From Nicotiana tabacum (Eukaryota; Streptophyta; Magnoliopsida; Solanales; Solanaceae), in contig NC_134094.1 in assembly GCF_000715075.1 (NCBI RefSeq), positions 78,722,838-78,786,837 on the forward strand: a DNA stretch of 64,000 bases, written 5' to 3'. A model generated the notes under the pieces. That model was not told the origin of the DNA, ran no database searches, and saw only the letters and a list, made by a program, of their open reading frames with translations. This document shows, piece after piece, positions 24,406 through 35,957 of this stretch. The position numbers and the translations under genes are program-made. Each line of letters opens with the position of its first letter. Position 1 is the first letter of the stretch.

Positions 24406-25985
24406 GATTACACTAATTTATATCCTAAAATTTCAATTCATATCCAAAAGGTCCAATTCATATCTTAAAAGTTCAATTCATATCCTAAAAGTTCAATTCA
24501 CAAGAACAAATCCTAAAAACTAAAATTTCAATTCATATCCTACGAGTTTAAACATAAACTAACTAAACTAAAGAAATTCAACCCATACCCTAAAAGTTCG
24601 ATTCACAAGAACAAATTAATTTATTCTATAATTATAAATTAATTATATCTTTTTTAGTTAATTCAAGATAATTATTTTTTCCTAATTACACCAATTTATA
24701 TCCTAAAAGTTCAATTCATATCCAAAAGGTCCAATTCATATCTTAAAAGTTCAATTCATATCCTAAAAGTTCAATTCACAAGAACAAATCCTAAAAACTA
24801 AAATTTCAATTCATATCCTACGAGTTTAAACATAAACTAACTAAACTAAAGAAATTCAACCCATACCCTAAAAGTTTGATTCACAAGAACAAATTAATTT
24901 ATTCTACAATTATAAATTAATTATATCTTTTTTAGTTAATTCAAGATAATTATTTTTTTCTAATTACACCAATTTATATCCTAAAAGTTCAATTCATATC
25001 CAAAAGGTCCAATTCATATCTTAAAAGTTCAATTCATATCCTAAAAGTTCAATTCACAAGAACAAATCCTAAAAACTAAAATTTCAATTCATATCCTACG
25101 AGTTTAAACATAAACTAACTAAACTAAAGAAATTCAACCCATACCCTAAAAGTTCGATTCACAAGAATAAATTAATTTATTCTACAATTATAAATTAATT
25201 ATATCTTTTTTAGTTAATTCAAGATAATTATTTTTTCCTAATTACACCAATTTATATCCTAAAAGTTCAATTCATATCCAAAAGGTCCAATTCATATCTT
25301 AAAAGTACAATTCATATCCTAAAAGTTCAATTCACAAGAACAAATCCTAAAAACTAAAATTTCAATTCATATCCTACGAGTTTAAACATAAACTAACTAA
25401 ACTAAAGAAATTCAACTCATACCCTAAAAGTTCGATTCACAAGAACAAATTAATTTATTCTACAATTATAAATTAATTATATCTTTTTTAGTTAATTCAA
25501 GATAATTATTTTTTTCTAATTACACCAATTTATATCCTAAAATTTCAATTCATATCCAAAAGGTCCAATTCATATCTTAAAAGTTCAATTCATATCCTAA
25601 AAGTTCAATTCACAAGAACAAATCCTAAAAACTAAAATTTCAATTCATATCCTACGAGTTTAAACATAAACTAACTAAACTAAAGAAATTCAACCCATAC
25701 CCTAAAAGTTCGATTCACAAGAACAAATTAATTTATTCTACAATTATAAATTAATTATATTATTTTTAGTTAATTCAAGATAATTATTTTTTCCTAATTA
25801 CACCAATTTATATCCTAAAATTTCAATTCATATCCAAAAGGTCCAATTCATATCTTAAAAGTTCAATTCATATCTTAAAATTTCAATTCACAAGAACAAA
25901 TCCTAAAAACTAAAATTTTAATTCATATCTTATGAGTTTAAACATAAACTAACTAAACTAAAGAAATTCAACCCATACCCTAAAC
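24406..25985. repeat. 279-bp tandem array, about 5.6 units
   Basis: Units begin ATTACACCAATTTATATCC at about 24406, 24684, 24963, 25241, 25519 and 25797. Each unit itself contains four or five copies of an 18-20-bp word near AAAGTTCAATTCATATCC. Units differ by only a few bases, so the array is young or homogenised. It lies upstream of the transposase-like start codon, inside the CACTA element. No open frame is kept. Confidence 0.95.
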
Positions 25986-26189
25986 TAAACTAATTGACTA
26001 ATTAATAAAACTAATTAGTTAATAAAACTAATTAACAAAACTAATTAAAATAAGACCTAAACCCTAATCCTCAATAAAATGCAATGTTCAAATAATTGAA
26101 ACACTAATCAATTGAAACTAATTCATAACTAATTAACAAAACCTAGAAATAATAAATAAATGGGTTGTAATTCAAATCTAGAATTTTTA

Positions 26190-26450
26190 GGAGATGGAAA
26201 AGGAGAGGGGCGGCAGTGGCAGTGGCAGCGGCGATGGCGACGGCGCGGCGACGGCGAGGTCGAGGGCTGGGAGAAGGAGAGGGGAAGGTTTTGAGTGAAG
26301 AGGGAAAAATTTCAGAGAAATGGGGGTTTCCCCCGTTTTTAAATTCTCTGATTTTAGAAATACCGACCAAAGTTGGTCGGTAATTTTGGTCGGTACATTA
26401 AGTGTTGACCGTTTGACCAAAAACCGACCAACTCTAGTCGGTTTTTTTTT
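26190..26450 (-). promoter_or_regulatory. Putative promoter and leader of the CACTA gene with internal palindromes
   Basis: A GC-rich block (26205-26285, rich in GGCGACGG and GGCAGTGGC) abuts two copies of the CACTA palindrome at 26361-26445. It stands out from very AT-rich surroundings and lies 5' of the transposase-like gene, so it may hold a first noncoding exon and a protein-binding promoter. There is no direct evidence for a transcription start. Confidence 0.35.
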
Positions 26451-26887
26451 AAAAAAAATTAAATTCTTTTTTTTTTGTGTGTTTTTTCCCTTAAAATATT
26501 ATAAACTATAAAAAAAATATTATAAACTACAAGCATTTATTTTATTTAACTATGTAATTATTATAAATAATTATAAACTATAAGCATAATCTTTATAAAT
26601 AATTATATTAACTATTTAATTTTAATAAATTATAATAGCATCTATCTAAGTAAATTTTCTAAGTTATAATTAAGTATGTGAGTAATTTCTCACACACACA
26701 CATACACTATATTGTAATTGATGCTAATAACTTCTTTTTTTATTCGTTCATACTAATAATGCATGACATAGATTAATCGATATATAGGTCGAGACGTTTT
26801 GATGAATCATCGATTAATATTCATCGATATATCTAAGTAAGTTATAAGTCGATGAATCAATTTACAAATAGATATATTTGATGATAA

Positions 26888-27027
26888 AGTATATATACTA
26901 ATTAGTATCTTCCCAAGTCTATCCCTAAAAGAACCCGACTCTGTGGTCCTAGCGCTTAGTATATATACTAATTAGTATCTTCCCAAGTCTATCCCTAAAA
27001 GAACCCGACTCTGTGGTCCTAGCGCTA
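26888..27027. repeat. 70-bp direct duplication
   Basis: Two adjacent near-identical copies of a segment beginning AGTATATATACTAATTAGTA and ending GGTCCTAGCGCT. The second is followed by a TA/CA microsatellite. Simple tandem duplication within the CACTA element. Confidence 0.93.
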
Positions 27028-27597
27028 TATATATATATATATACACACACAAACACACTTCACTGTAATACTTTAACTATATATATAGCTTGTTATAGTA
27101 TATGTTAGTGTGTATATATATAGCTTGTTAAAGTTTGACCATGTTTGACCTATTAATTTAACTCGTTTACTTAATACTAATATCTTCTTTCGTTTATTTA
27201 ATTTGTGATCCATATATATATATAGTCAAAGATGTTTAGTATTAATTCTTTTATTTTTCATTCATTCATCACTAATAATACATGGCATAGCTAGATTAAT
27301 TCTTTTATTTTTCATTCATGCATCACTAATAATGCATGGCATAGCTAGATTAATCGATATAAGTCGAGACGTTTTATTTTTACTATTAGTCAATATAGGT
27401 CAAACGTTTTATTTTTAATATTCATCGATGCATCTAAGTAAGTTATAAGTCGATGAATCAATTTACAAATAGCATGTTATATATAGTATATATTAGTGCA
27501 TTCATTATTTGTATTATAAAAGTGTTAACGAATTACATTTATATTATTTAGATAGTAAATATAAAAGTAATTCAAAAGTTTGATCAATGTTGACGTA

Positions 27598-28000
27598 ATA
27601 ACCGACCAACTTTGGTCGGTTATTTTGCAGAAAATAACAATTACCGACCAAAGTTGGTCGGTAAATGCTTCCCCTACATTAACCGACCAACGTTGGTCGA
27701 TAATTTTAAATATAAATTCTTAAATATTATAAAATATTTTAAATAATAAAATAATTATTATAATTTAAAAAATTGGATCCAGATTACCGACCAACGTTGG
27801 TCGGTAATCCAAAATTTTCTTGTCTGACCAGTTGGGTCAATTCGTTGACCAATTTACCGACCAACGTTGGTTGGTATTTAGTTTTAAAAAAATATAAAAA
27901 AAAATTTCCCCAGTTTTCGTCCAACCTGGATGGTTTTTGGTCGCTTTTTTTGACCGACCAACATTGGTCGGAAATAGTTGGTCGGTTTTTAGCAGATTTT
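27598..28000. repeat. CACTA right subterminal palindromes
   Basis: At least six CCGACCAA-centre-TTGGTCGG palindromes and half-units near the right terminus, mirroring the left side. Confidence 0.85.
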
Positions 28001-28044
28001 TAGTAGTGTATATTGCTCTAATAATTGAGACTTGTTTATTATAT

Positions 28045-28045
28045 A

Positions 28046-28116
<71 letters not shown>

Positions 28117-28152
28117 GTGTGAGAGAGAGGGAGTGTGTGTGTGTGTGTGTAA
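28045..28152. repeat. Compound (GT)n(GA)n(GT)n microsatellite
   Basis: GT units followed by about 25 GA units, then mixed GTGAGTGTGAGAGAG and a final GT run. It starts 36 bp after the CACTA right end. Confidence 0.95.
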
Positions 28153-28689
28153 CAAGTGAATAAGTCTTAAAAAATTAAATACATTTTTGAGTTGTATTTG
28201 CTATAAATAATCTTATTGATTTTTGTAGTATAGTTTAATTATTTTGCTCGATCTCTATTATTCAACACTAGTCAACACAATCTATTATACGCTACTTATA
28301 GAATCGCAAGTAACTTGAGTCAAAAAAATAAAGTTTGGAGGAACAAAAATGATGACTAACCTACAATTTGAACTTGCTGCTATGAAGGAGAATATAGTTC
28401 TATTTGTATTTGTAAAAAGAAAACTGAATATTCGTTGCTTTTGGGAGATATTAGCAGACTAACAGATAAGATAAAAATTGGGAAAGACCATAAATTAGGG
28501 CTTCAGTCAATAAAAAAGGTCTTGACTTTTAAATTTAATACACTTCAGTTCCTTTTAAAACTTTTGAGTAATTATCAAGCTGGCTTTTGAGAATTTGGGT
28601 ATTATATGAATGACTTATTCAACAAATTTTGTTTTAATTTGAAAACGTCTATGGGGCTTACTCCTCACTAAAAAAGCGCGCCTCAAACG

Positions 28690-28745
28690 TCCGGGCGTAC
28701 GCCCTGAATGCCCGGGCATATGCCCCAAATTGCTGGGCGTACGCC
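28690..28745. repeat. Cluster of perfect 11-12-bp palindromes
   Basis: GGGCGTACGCCC (28693-28704), ATGCCCGGGCAT (28708-28719), GGGCATATGCCC (28714-28725, overlapping the previous one) and GGGCGTACGCC (28735-28745), within a GC-rich island of about 150 bp in AT-rich DNA. The island resembles dispersed GC-rich repeat DNA, but I cannot assign a family. Confidence 0.7.
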
Positions 28746-31298
28746 TCTTGAGACATTTGCCCCACACTATCGTCTCGGGGCATTTTTCTGTGTGGCTCGC
28801 CCCGAAAACGCCTTTTAAAACGCTGCCCCTAACTACTAAATCGATCATAGTTGTAATGACTTGAGTATTCCCCCAAGGTAAATAACAAACTTAAATCTGC
28901 ATGGACACTTAATAAATTCTACTATTAGTTAATTTGATTTTCTTTTCTAAAATCCTAGGTATAGTCCTTTTTTTGTTTGTTTGAGATATAGTACTTAACT
29001 TATTATTTATGATCAAATATGCAATTAAACAGGTCTTGATATGAGTGGATAGAAACAATTATGAGATCTTATTAAATAATTCTACTACATTGATCAGATC
29101 TTAAAAAGAAAATTCTTTTCAAAAGGGTAGATCAATATGAACTTTGAAAATGATTCTTTTTCCTCTTGTATATGTTTCATTGGAACCTAATCACAATTTT
29201 GTGAAAATAAAATTAGACCATGTTTTGTATAAGTTTGATCTACAAACTTCTTGAATTGAAAGTTTTTTTTGATACGTAAATCGATACTCTTGAAAAAGTC
29301 ATCCAAGGAGAAATTATCAAAAATAATATCGCTCGTAAAAAGATGAAAAATAACCTACACCCAACAGACATATGGGTAATATAGAGTAAACTCAAACGAC
29401 AAATTATGATTCCAACATGAACAACCTTAAAAGAAAATACTATGATGAACCATTATGTTAATACATGTATGTCCAATCCTTTGTCGATCCCCTATGATGA
29501 ACCATTCGGTTTATGGATGCTTGCTTTGTAGGGTGCTTTTCATGAGAGTATATGCCTCAAAGAAAAGTATACTGAGTGTGAAAGAAAATGTTCCATGACA
29601 TAGATTTGTACATTTATATTTTTTTTATGAATACTGAAACTAATTAAATATATCTATTGGGGTGTTGCTACGGTTGTCAAAATGGTATAGCTTAGCCTAA
29701 ATTTAGATTAAACATATTAATAGACATTAATTACAGGGGAGTTGAAGAACCATAATATTTAGAGGCAGTTACTACTTTAATTGTCACAATTAGAAAAGGG
29801 AATATTAATAACCGTTGTAACCTTTCATAAACATGCGTCTTTCAAATAGCAAAATTTATTTTTATTAGTTGTTGCAACCGTTACACTCAGTTTGGAAGAA
29901 CGTGACTTTTGATAATACAAATAGCACTAAAAAAAAAAAAAAGAAGGAGAATGCCAAAAAAACAGAAAAAAGTTAAATAGCAATTCTCATCTATGAAAGC
30001 TGTCACATCACTCCTTAAACATATCTTCATGAATAATATCACCCTCTTTTGATCCCTTTTCATTCATCTAATTATCTCTTTGACAAAGCATTTATTAGTC
30101 TGGCTAGGTTTCTACACTAAGTTACATTAACTTGCAAATTAATCAGTCAAAGATTAGGAAACCCACAACTCATAAGCATCACATTTGTATGACCGGAAAC
30201 TCCAGGAATTATGGAACCACAGAGAGTATATATATATATATATATATTATAAGGTTATTCTCCAATGAATAAAAAAATCCCAAAAGTGAACTCTACTCTC
30301 TTGCCCTCTAAAGACAAAATATTATGGAAAAATGAGATCAAACACGAAGCTTTTTAAGAATCAACACTTCCCTTCTTCCCTTAATATTAGAATTAAAAAC
30401 ACTTTTAGATTTTTATCTTCCTCTGTTAGCCATTGCCTTTTTATTTTTCTTTCAATTTTCTTATGAAAATAATCATCAATTTCCAACAGTTGTTTGAACA
30501 TATATAACTTTCCAACTGTACTGTGTTAACTACTGTAAGATATTATATTGAGTTGCATCCTCCTTTCATATGCAAGAACCAAAATCTCTTGTTCCTTGAT
30601 CCTCTCTTAGGTACCTTCGACGACTCTGACACAAAGTCGAGGAAAACAAACATAATAAGCCGTGGGATTAAAAAAGAAAAAAACAGAAATTTAAAAATAG
30701 ATATTTGAAAATCAAACACCAAACGTACATAACAGTTGAAAATAAAAATAGAAACTTAATTAAAATATATTGAAAATTAAATACCACATATACATGAAGC
30801 TTCATCCGTACCATTAGTTTCTTCTCTGCCGAAACTTTCTCACTGATGGTTGACTTCCTCTACTCCGCTAGTTTATTATCTTTTGTAAAGTAAATGATCG
30901 GCTCAGCAATAAAAAATATCAATTGATGAGGAATATTGATAATTATACCCTTAAAAGAGTCTTTGTCAAAATAATTGTTCATTAATCATCACAAAAAAAT
31001 AACCTTCGTCAAAAGAAAAGGTGAAAAGGTCGAAAGGTTAAAACGAATTTCTTTTTCATTCCTTATTTATTATGCAGAATATTACAAGAAAAGTTTTAAA
31101 GAGTGGAAGGTTGCAATGGTTCGGGTAAAAAGAAAAGGTTGTAACGGTTAAAATTTGAAAGTAATGGCTTTCGTTTCTATATTTCTAGAATTTAATAATG
31201 GATTATTGAGTGAGGAAAAAATTTAAAAATTGACAAAATAGATAAATTCATTTCCTTGTCTATGAGATATGCCACATCATCTCTTAAGGCCCCTCAAT

Positions 31299-31302
<4 letters not shown>

Positions 31303-31369
<67 letters not shown>
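31303..31369. repeat. (TA)n microsatellite
   Basis: About 33 perfect TA units. Confidence 0.95.
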
Positions 31370-31370
<1 letters not shown>

Positions 31371-31844
31371 TTATTTAAAAGTGTAATACATAATATTTTT
31401 TTTTGTAGCTTCAGAAATAAAATTTATTTGTTTCACAGCTAAGTTCACGTTACAGAGTTAAAAAAGAAAAAAACATGGTTAAAAAAGTTCGAAAAAAGAT
31501 AAGTTTTTTATGAGATAAAAAAGATATTTAAAAACTCAATTAAGATAGGAAGAGAAAAATATTTAGTGTAAAAGTTAGGAAAAAACTTTAATTTTTAAAG
31601 CTAATTGAGTGGCGTAATCAATCTTCTTACCTATAAAAGTACTAGTATGGATCGCCTGTACTGCGCACGGACCCAATAACATTGCTAAACAATACAGTAT
31701 AGTTATGAAAAAAGAAAGAAAAATTTTCACAAAGCACTACAGTTGTATTGAGATGCACAATTAATTCAGTTTCTTCCTTCATGTAACGAATACAAACTAA
31801 GGCGAAATACAAAAATAGAAAAAAATAGAATGCTTTTGTTGAGA

Positions 31845-31915
31845 GTCGAAATCTAGGCCCCCGCTTACTAAGCAGGTGGTCTAACCAACTAAGCTATCTT
31901 TTTCAGTTCAAAACA
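31845..31915 (-). pseudogene. tRNA-Thr(AGT)-like relic
   Basis: The minus strand contains TAGCTTAGTTGGTTAGACC (like a D-arm with box A), an anticodon-arm-like segment CCTGCTTAGTAAGCGGG with AGT in the loop, and a box-B-like ATTTCGACTCTC. The flanking acceptor halves do not pair well and the anticodon stem is imperfect, so it is a tRNA pseudogene or the tRNA-derived head of a SINE rather than a working tRNA. Confidence 0.45.
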
Positions 31916-33570
31916 ATGGATTTCTTATTTTAATACTACGTGCGGATTTGCTACAAAATTCAAATATAGCTACGAATGACAATTTCTGAAAGTATAGCTA
32001 CAAATGATAAATACAATATATATGTTTGATGTATCGCGTAATGTTAAAAAAATTCTATTTTTGTTGGTCCCAACTATTATTTAAAAAATAAATCTTAAAA
32101 GGAATTTGTTCATGATCATGTTGGCTAAATAGCATGAGTGATTTCTGCCTAACTTATATGTTCTTCTGGCATTATAGATTCTAACATCAAGGCAAACAAC
32201 AGTTTTTATATCTTATATCAAATGAAAAATATGATATCTCAAATAAAAAAATATTTTAGATTGTGTACAACAACTCAAAATTTATTACTAAATTATCCCC
32301 TTTATTTTACCACTTTGTTTTGCGTCATTTATAAATTGGCTGAGATTTCTTTTTTTTCAATGTTTGATCATCATATTCTTTTAGTTATCTTTCAGTTTTG
32401 TGTCTACTTGTGGTTGGAAATTAATTTTTAAAAGTATAAACTTTATGTTGATCCTCAAAGCATATGATGAAAAAGTAATCTTTTTATTGGTAGAGAAATT
32501 CAATATCATCAAACTGGACTTTGCTATCACTTTTCTTCATATTTCTAAAACTGTATTTACATTGGCTTTCCATTTGGAAAGTACCATTTTTCTTTATACT
32601 TATGTCTATGTCTACTTCAATCTATAGTTCTAAGACAATTATGTTATTAGTATTGATTGGCGACTTCGCATCCAGATTTTCAACCATAGACGATTTAAAA
32701 ATTCAAAAGTACCTAACAATGACAATAGCATTAACAAAATCAAGTATCTTAATGTTTAAATCTCTTCATAAGTCCTGGTAAGCAAAATTAACATGCTATA
32801 CCCCTTTCTATTTGTCATTACCACTTTTTGAAAATCTTTGGAATACATTTTCATACATGGTTGTTTTGAAACTGTTTAATCTTTGAGCTTTTATTTGTAT
32901 ATAAATTGATCATCTTTTTAAAACTATTCCCTTGGATCACAGTAGTTGAAATATCACTGTTCAAATTGAATAAAAATAATTTATTACAGTTAGAACAATG
33001 AGAATAATTGCCAATATAAATATTAACGCAAAACCTAGTGATAATTTTTTCTCAATGAAGATGGACTCCGGTTTGAATTATATGCTCCTTCCTTAATTTT
33101 TCTGGTCTCGAAATTTCAAGCAAATTAAATTATTAGAGAAGGATGACATTTTCTAGAAATAACTTTTTTTTCTTTCTTTTCTTTTTATGTTTTGATCATC
33201 CTAAATCTCAATTAACCATATCATAGACCTTTAATTAAAATGAGATATTAGAGAATAACAGTAATTTCTAAAAAAAATCATTGTTTTACCCTTCTTCTTT
33301 TTTTTAAAATTTTGATCATCCTAAATTTCAATTAACCCTAAATCCTAAACGTTAAGAGAAGGAGATATTGGGGGGGGGGGGGGAGATCTAATTTATATGT
33401 TACTTTGTAATTACCATTATTTTACTTAGAATTTCAAGATTATTGGAGTTGTCATTTTACTCTAACATCAAATAAAATATTTTTTACATTTGTTTTTGTC
33501 TATGTGAGGTTAGTTGGCAAAGTTTTTGTTTACGCAAGCCTGCTACCTTTTTTGGTCCCTATTCTATTTT

Positions 33571-34593
33571 CGGCAAAGAGTAAAATATATCCTCCACTTT
33601 CGAAAATGGTCTAAAAATACCCTTCATTATACTATTGGGTTGTCTATATCCCTGCAGTCATACTTTAGGTTCAAATATACCCCTCATTTAAACGGAGAGA
33701 CACGTGTCATCGTTCTGTTGGTCAATTCTAAATATCTCCTAATTAATTAAAAAGACTCATTATCCATACCCGATTATTATTATTTTTTTGTAAAAACTGA
33801 AAAGAACTAAAAAAAAGTTTTTACTAAAAACTGAAAAGAAAAAAACAAAATATCCACTTTTTACAAAAAACTGCTTTAAAGAAACTGAAAAATATTTTCT
33901 AAAACAATATTTTTGTAAAAACTAGAAAAAAAACTGAAAAGTAATTTTCTAAAGCAACAAAAAACTGAAAAAAACTAAAATATTTTTAAATAAAAACTAA
34001 AAAAAAAGAAAATATTTATTTTTTCAGTTTTTACAAAAATATTGCTTTAGAAAATTACTTTTTAGTTTTTTTTTTCTAATTTTTATAAAAATATTATTTT
34101 AGAAAATATTTTTCAGCTTTTATTAAAGTAGTCTTTTTGTAAAAATTAGAAAAAAATATTTTTTCATTTTTTTTCAGTTTTTAGTTAAACAAAATTCAGT
34201 TTTTACAAAAAAAAAATTGCTTTAGAAAATTGATTTTCAGCTTCTTTGTTTTCAGTTTTTACAAAAATATTATTTTAGAAAATATTTTTCAGTTTTTTCT
34301 AAAGCAGTTTTTTTTAAAAACTGGAAAAAAAAATATTTTCGTTTTTTTAGTTTTTAGTAAATATAATTTCAGTTTTTACAAAAAAAAATATTTTTTGGGT
34401 ATGGGTAATGAGTCTTTTTAATTAATTAGGAGATACTTAGGACCAACATGACGATAACGTGTGTCCCTCTGTTTAAATGAGAGGTATATTTAAACTCAAA
34501 GTATGATTGTAGGGGTATAAATAACCCAATAATATAACGAAAAATATTCTTAGATCATTTTAAAAAGTAGAAGGTATATTTTGCCGTTTGCTG
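33571..34593. mobile_element. Foldback transposon 1, 9-bp target duplication
   Basis: Long terminal inverted repeats of about 200 bp: the left end CGGCAAAGAGTAAAATATAT pairs with the right end, whose reverse complement reads CAGCAAACGGCAAAATATAC. The arms then match in order (for example CTCCTAATTAATTAAAAAGA at 33737-33756 and its complement near 34410). The 9 bp TTCTATTTT flank both sides exactly (33562-33570 and 34594-34602). The centre (33790-34390) is a self-complementary series of AAAACTGAAAA and TTTTCAGTTTT words. A 9-bp duplication with long inverted repeats fits a Mutator-like foldback (MITE-like) element; it has no gene. Open frames at 33514-33750 and 34230-34421 are incidental. Confidence 0.88.
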
Positions 34594-34602
34594 TTCTATT
34601 TT

Positions 34603-34911
34603 TGTGTTTCATACAATTAAACTCGCTCTTCCAATGACCTTAAATAGCCACATGTATCAAAGAGGTTAAACGAAATAAATAGGAAATGAATGACAAGATG
34701 GGTGTTCTGGGACCCACGCTTAAGAGAAGATGTACTCCACTATATCTCTCGAGACAAAGGTTTATACTACTATCTAGTTTTTCTGTCCAAGCAAAGAAAA
34801 GTACAAATATAATGCAATCATATATAATAATAGTATTTAAACAGAAAAATCATGAAATACCAAGTATGCCCCATGACAGGCAAGCATGTTGACGGGGTCA
34901 TGCATGCTAAG
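34603..34911. other. Short spacer between two foldback elements
   Basis: Nothing coding is recognised. It contains GGCAAGCATGTTGACGGGG at 34879-34897, a phrase that returns near 38262 and 50506. Confidence 0.5.
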
Positions 34912-34920
34912 TAACTAGTA

Positions 34921-35532
34921 GAGTTTTTGACCAATATTGTCTCTTATCTTTGAAGGTAGGTTTATTTTGGTTCTTCAAATATAGCACTGAGCATATTTAG
35001 TTCCTTAAGTATGTTAAAGTGGAGCACATTTAGTCTCACTGAAACAATATGTTCAAAAACTAACAGTATTACCCAACTCTGATTCATGAAGCAAATTTTC
35101 TGCTTTGAAACAAAATGTCTCCTCTCCTTTTATTGGATAAAGCAAATTATCACTTTAATTCCTCATTTTTAGATAATGTCTTCTAAAATTTTGACCTTGA
35201 AAATATTCCCTTTTGTGTCAATTTTCAATGAGAAAGTGACACTGTATAGTCGCTACCAAAATAATAGCTGAAAAATGTATAAAATTTGTATATTTTTGTG
35301 TGTGTGTATATATATATATATACATTTAAAAAATTCGGTTGATTTTTTCAAAAAATAAAAGTTAAAATTTGAAAAAAAAAATAGAGCAGCCAGGATCACT
35401 TCTAGTCATATTATTGAAGCAAACGAATAACCAGGTTGTATTATCACTTTTAGCCCGTGCCAGAAACTATTTACATATGATAGCGGAAAAAGTATTTAAA
35501 ATTTGTATAATTTTTGTATATTAACATACAAA

Positions 35533-35571
<39 letters not shown>

Positions 35572-35948
35572 CAAAAAATATACAAATTTTATATATTTTT
35601 TGGCTATTATTTTTACAGCGGCTATACAGTGTCATTTTCTCATTGAAAACTGACACAATGGGATATTTTCAAGGTCAACATTTTAGAAGACATTATCTAA
35701 AAATGAGGATTTAAAGTGATAATTTGCGTTATTTAATAAAATGAGAGGAAACGTTTTGCTTCAGAGTAGAAGATTTGCTTCATTAATCAGAGTTGGGTAA
35801 CACCGTTAGTTTTTGAATACATTGTGTCAGTGAGACTAAAGGTACTCCACTTTAGCATACTTAAGGGACTAAATATGCTCACGGCTATATTTGAGGGACC
35901 AAAATAGACATACCCTCAAAGATAAGGGACAATATTGGCCAAAAACTC
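34921..35948. mobile_element. Foldback transposon 2, 9-bp target duplication
   Basis: Arms of about 400-480 bp in inverted orientation: the left end GAGTTTTTGACCAATATTG pairs with the right end CAATATTGGCCAAAAACTC. Long arms then follow, covering for instance GACACTGTATAGTCGCTACC against its complement. TAACTAGTA is repeated exactly on both sides (34912-34920 and 35949-35957). The centre holds (TG)n and TA tracts. No gene is present. The 9-bp duplication again points to Mutator-type transposition. The arms are not the same as those of foldback 1. Confidence 0.9.
35533..35568. repeat. (TG)n microsatellite inside foldback 2
   Basis: 18 perfect TG units near the axis of the inverted repeat. A shorter TG/TA run lies at 35297-35321 in the other arm. 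Confidence 0.95.
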
Positions 35949-35957
35949 TAACTAGTA

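Larger units (their letters stand above)
28012..33561. other. AT-rich intergenic DNA, no gene recognised
   Basis: A 5.5-kb stretch with no recognisable protein. Short open frames (28615-28848, 30523-30708, 32222-32781) show no family motif. Landmarks are a GT/GA microsatellite (28045-28152), a palindrome cluster (28690-28745), a (TA)n tract (31303-31369), a tRNA-like relic (31845-31915) and a run of 14 G (33370-33383). Confidence 0.6.

Noticed and set aside
24406..25985. CRISPR or promoter-repeat array
   Set aside because: Units of 279 bp are repeated in full, including the supposed spacers; it is a tandem satellite-like array.
32222..32781. Three overlapping + strand frames with hydrophobic residues
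   Set aside because: AT-rich DNA yields Phe/Leu/Ile-rich frames; no conserved motif, start context or splice pattern was found.
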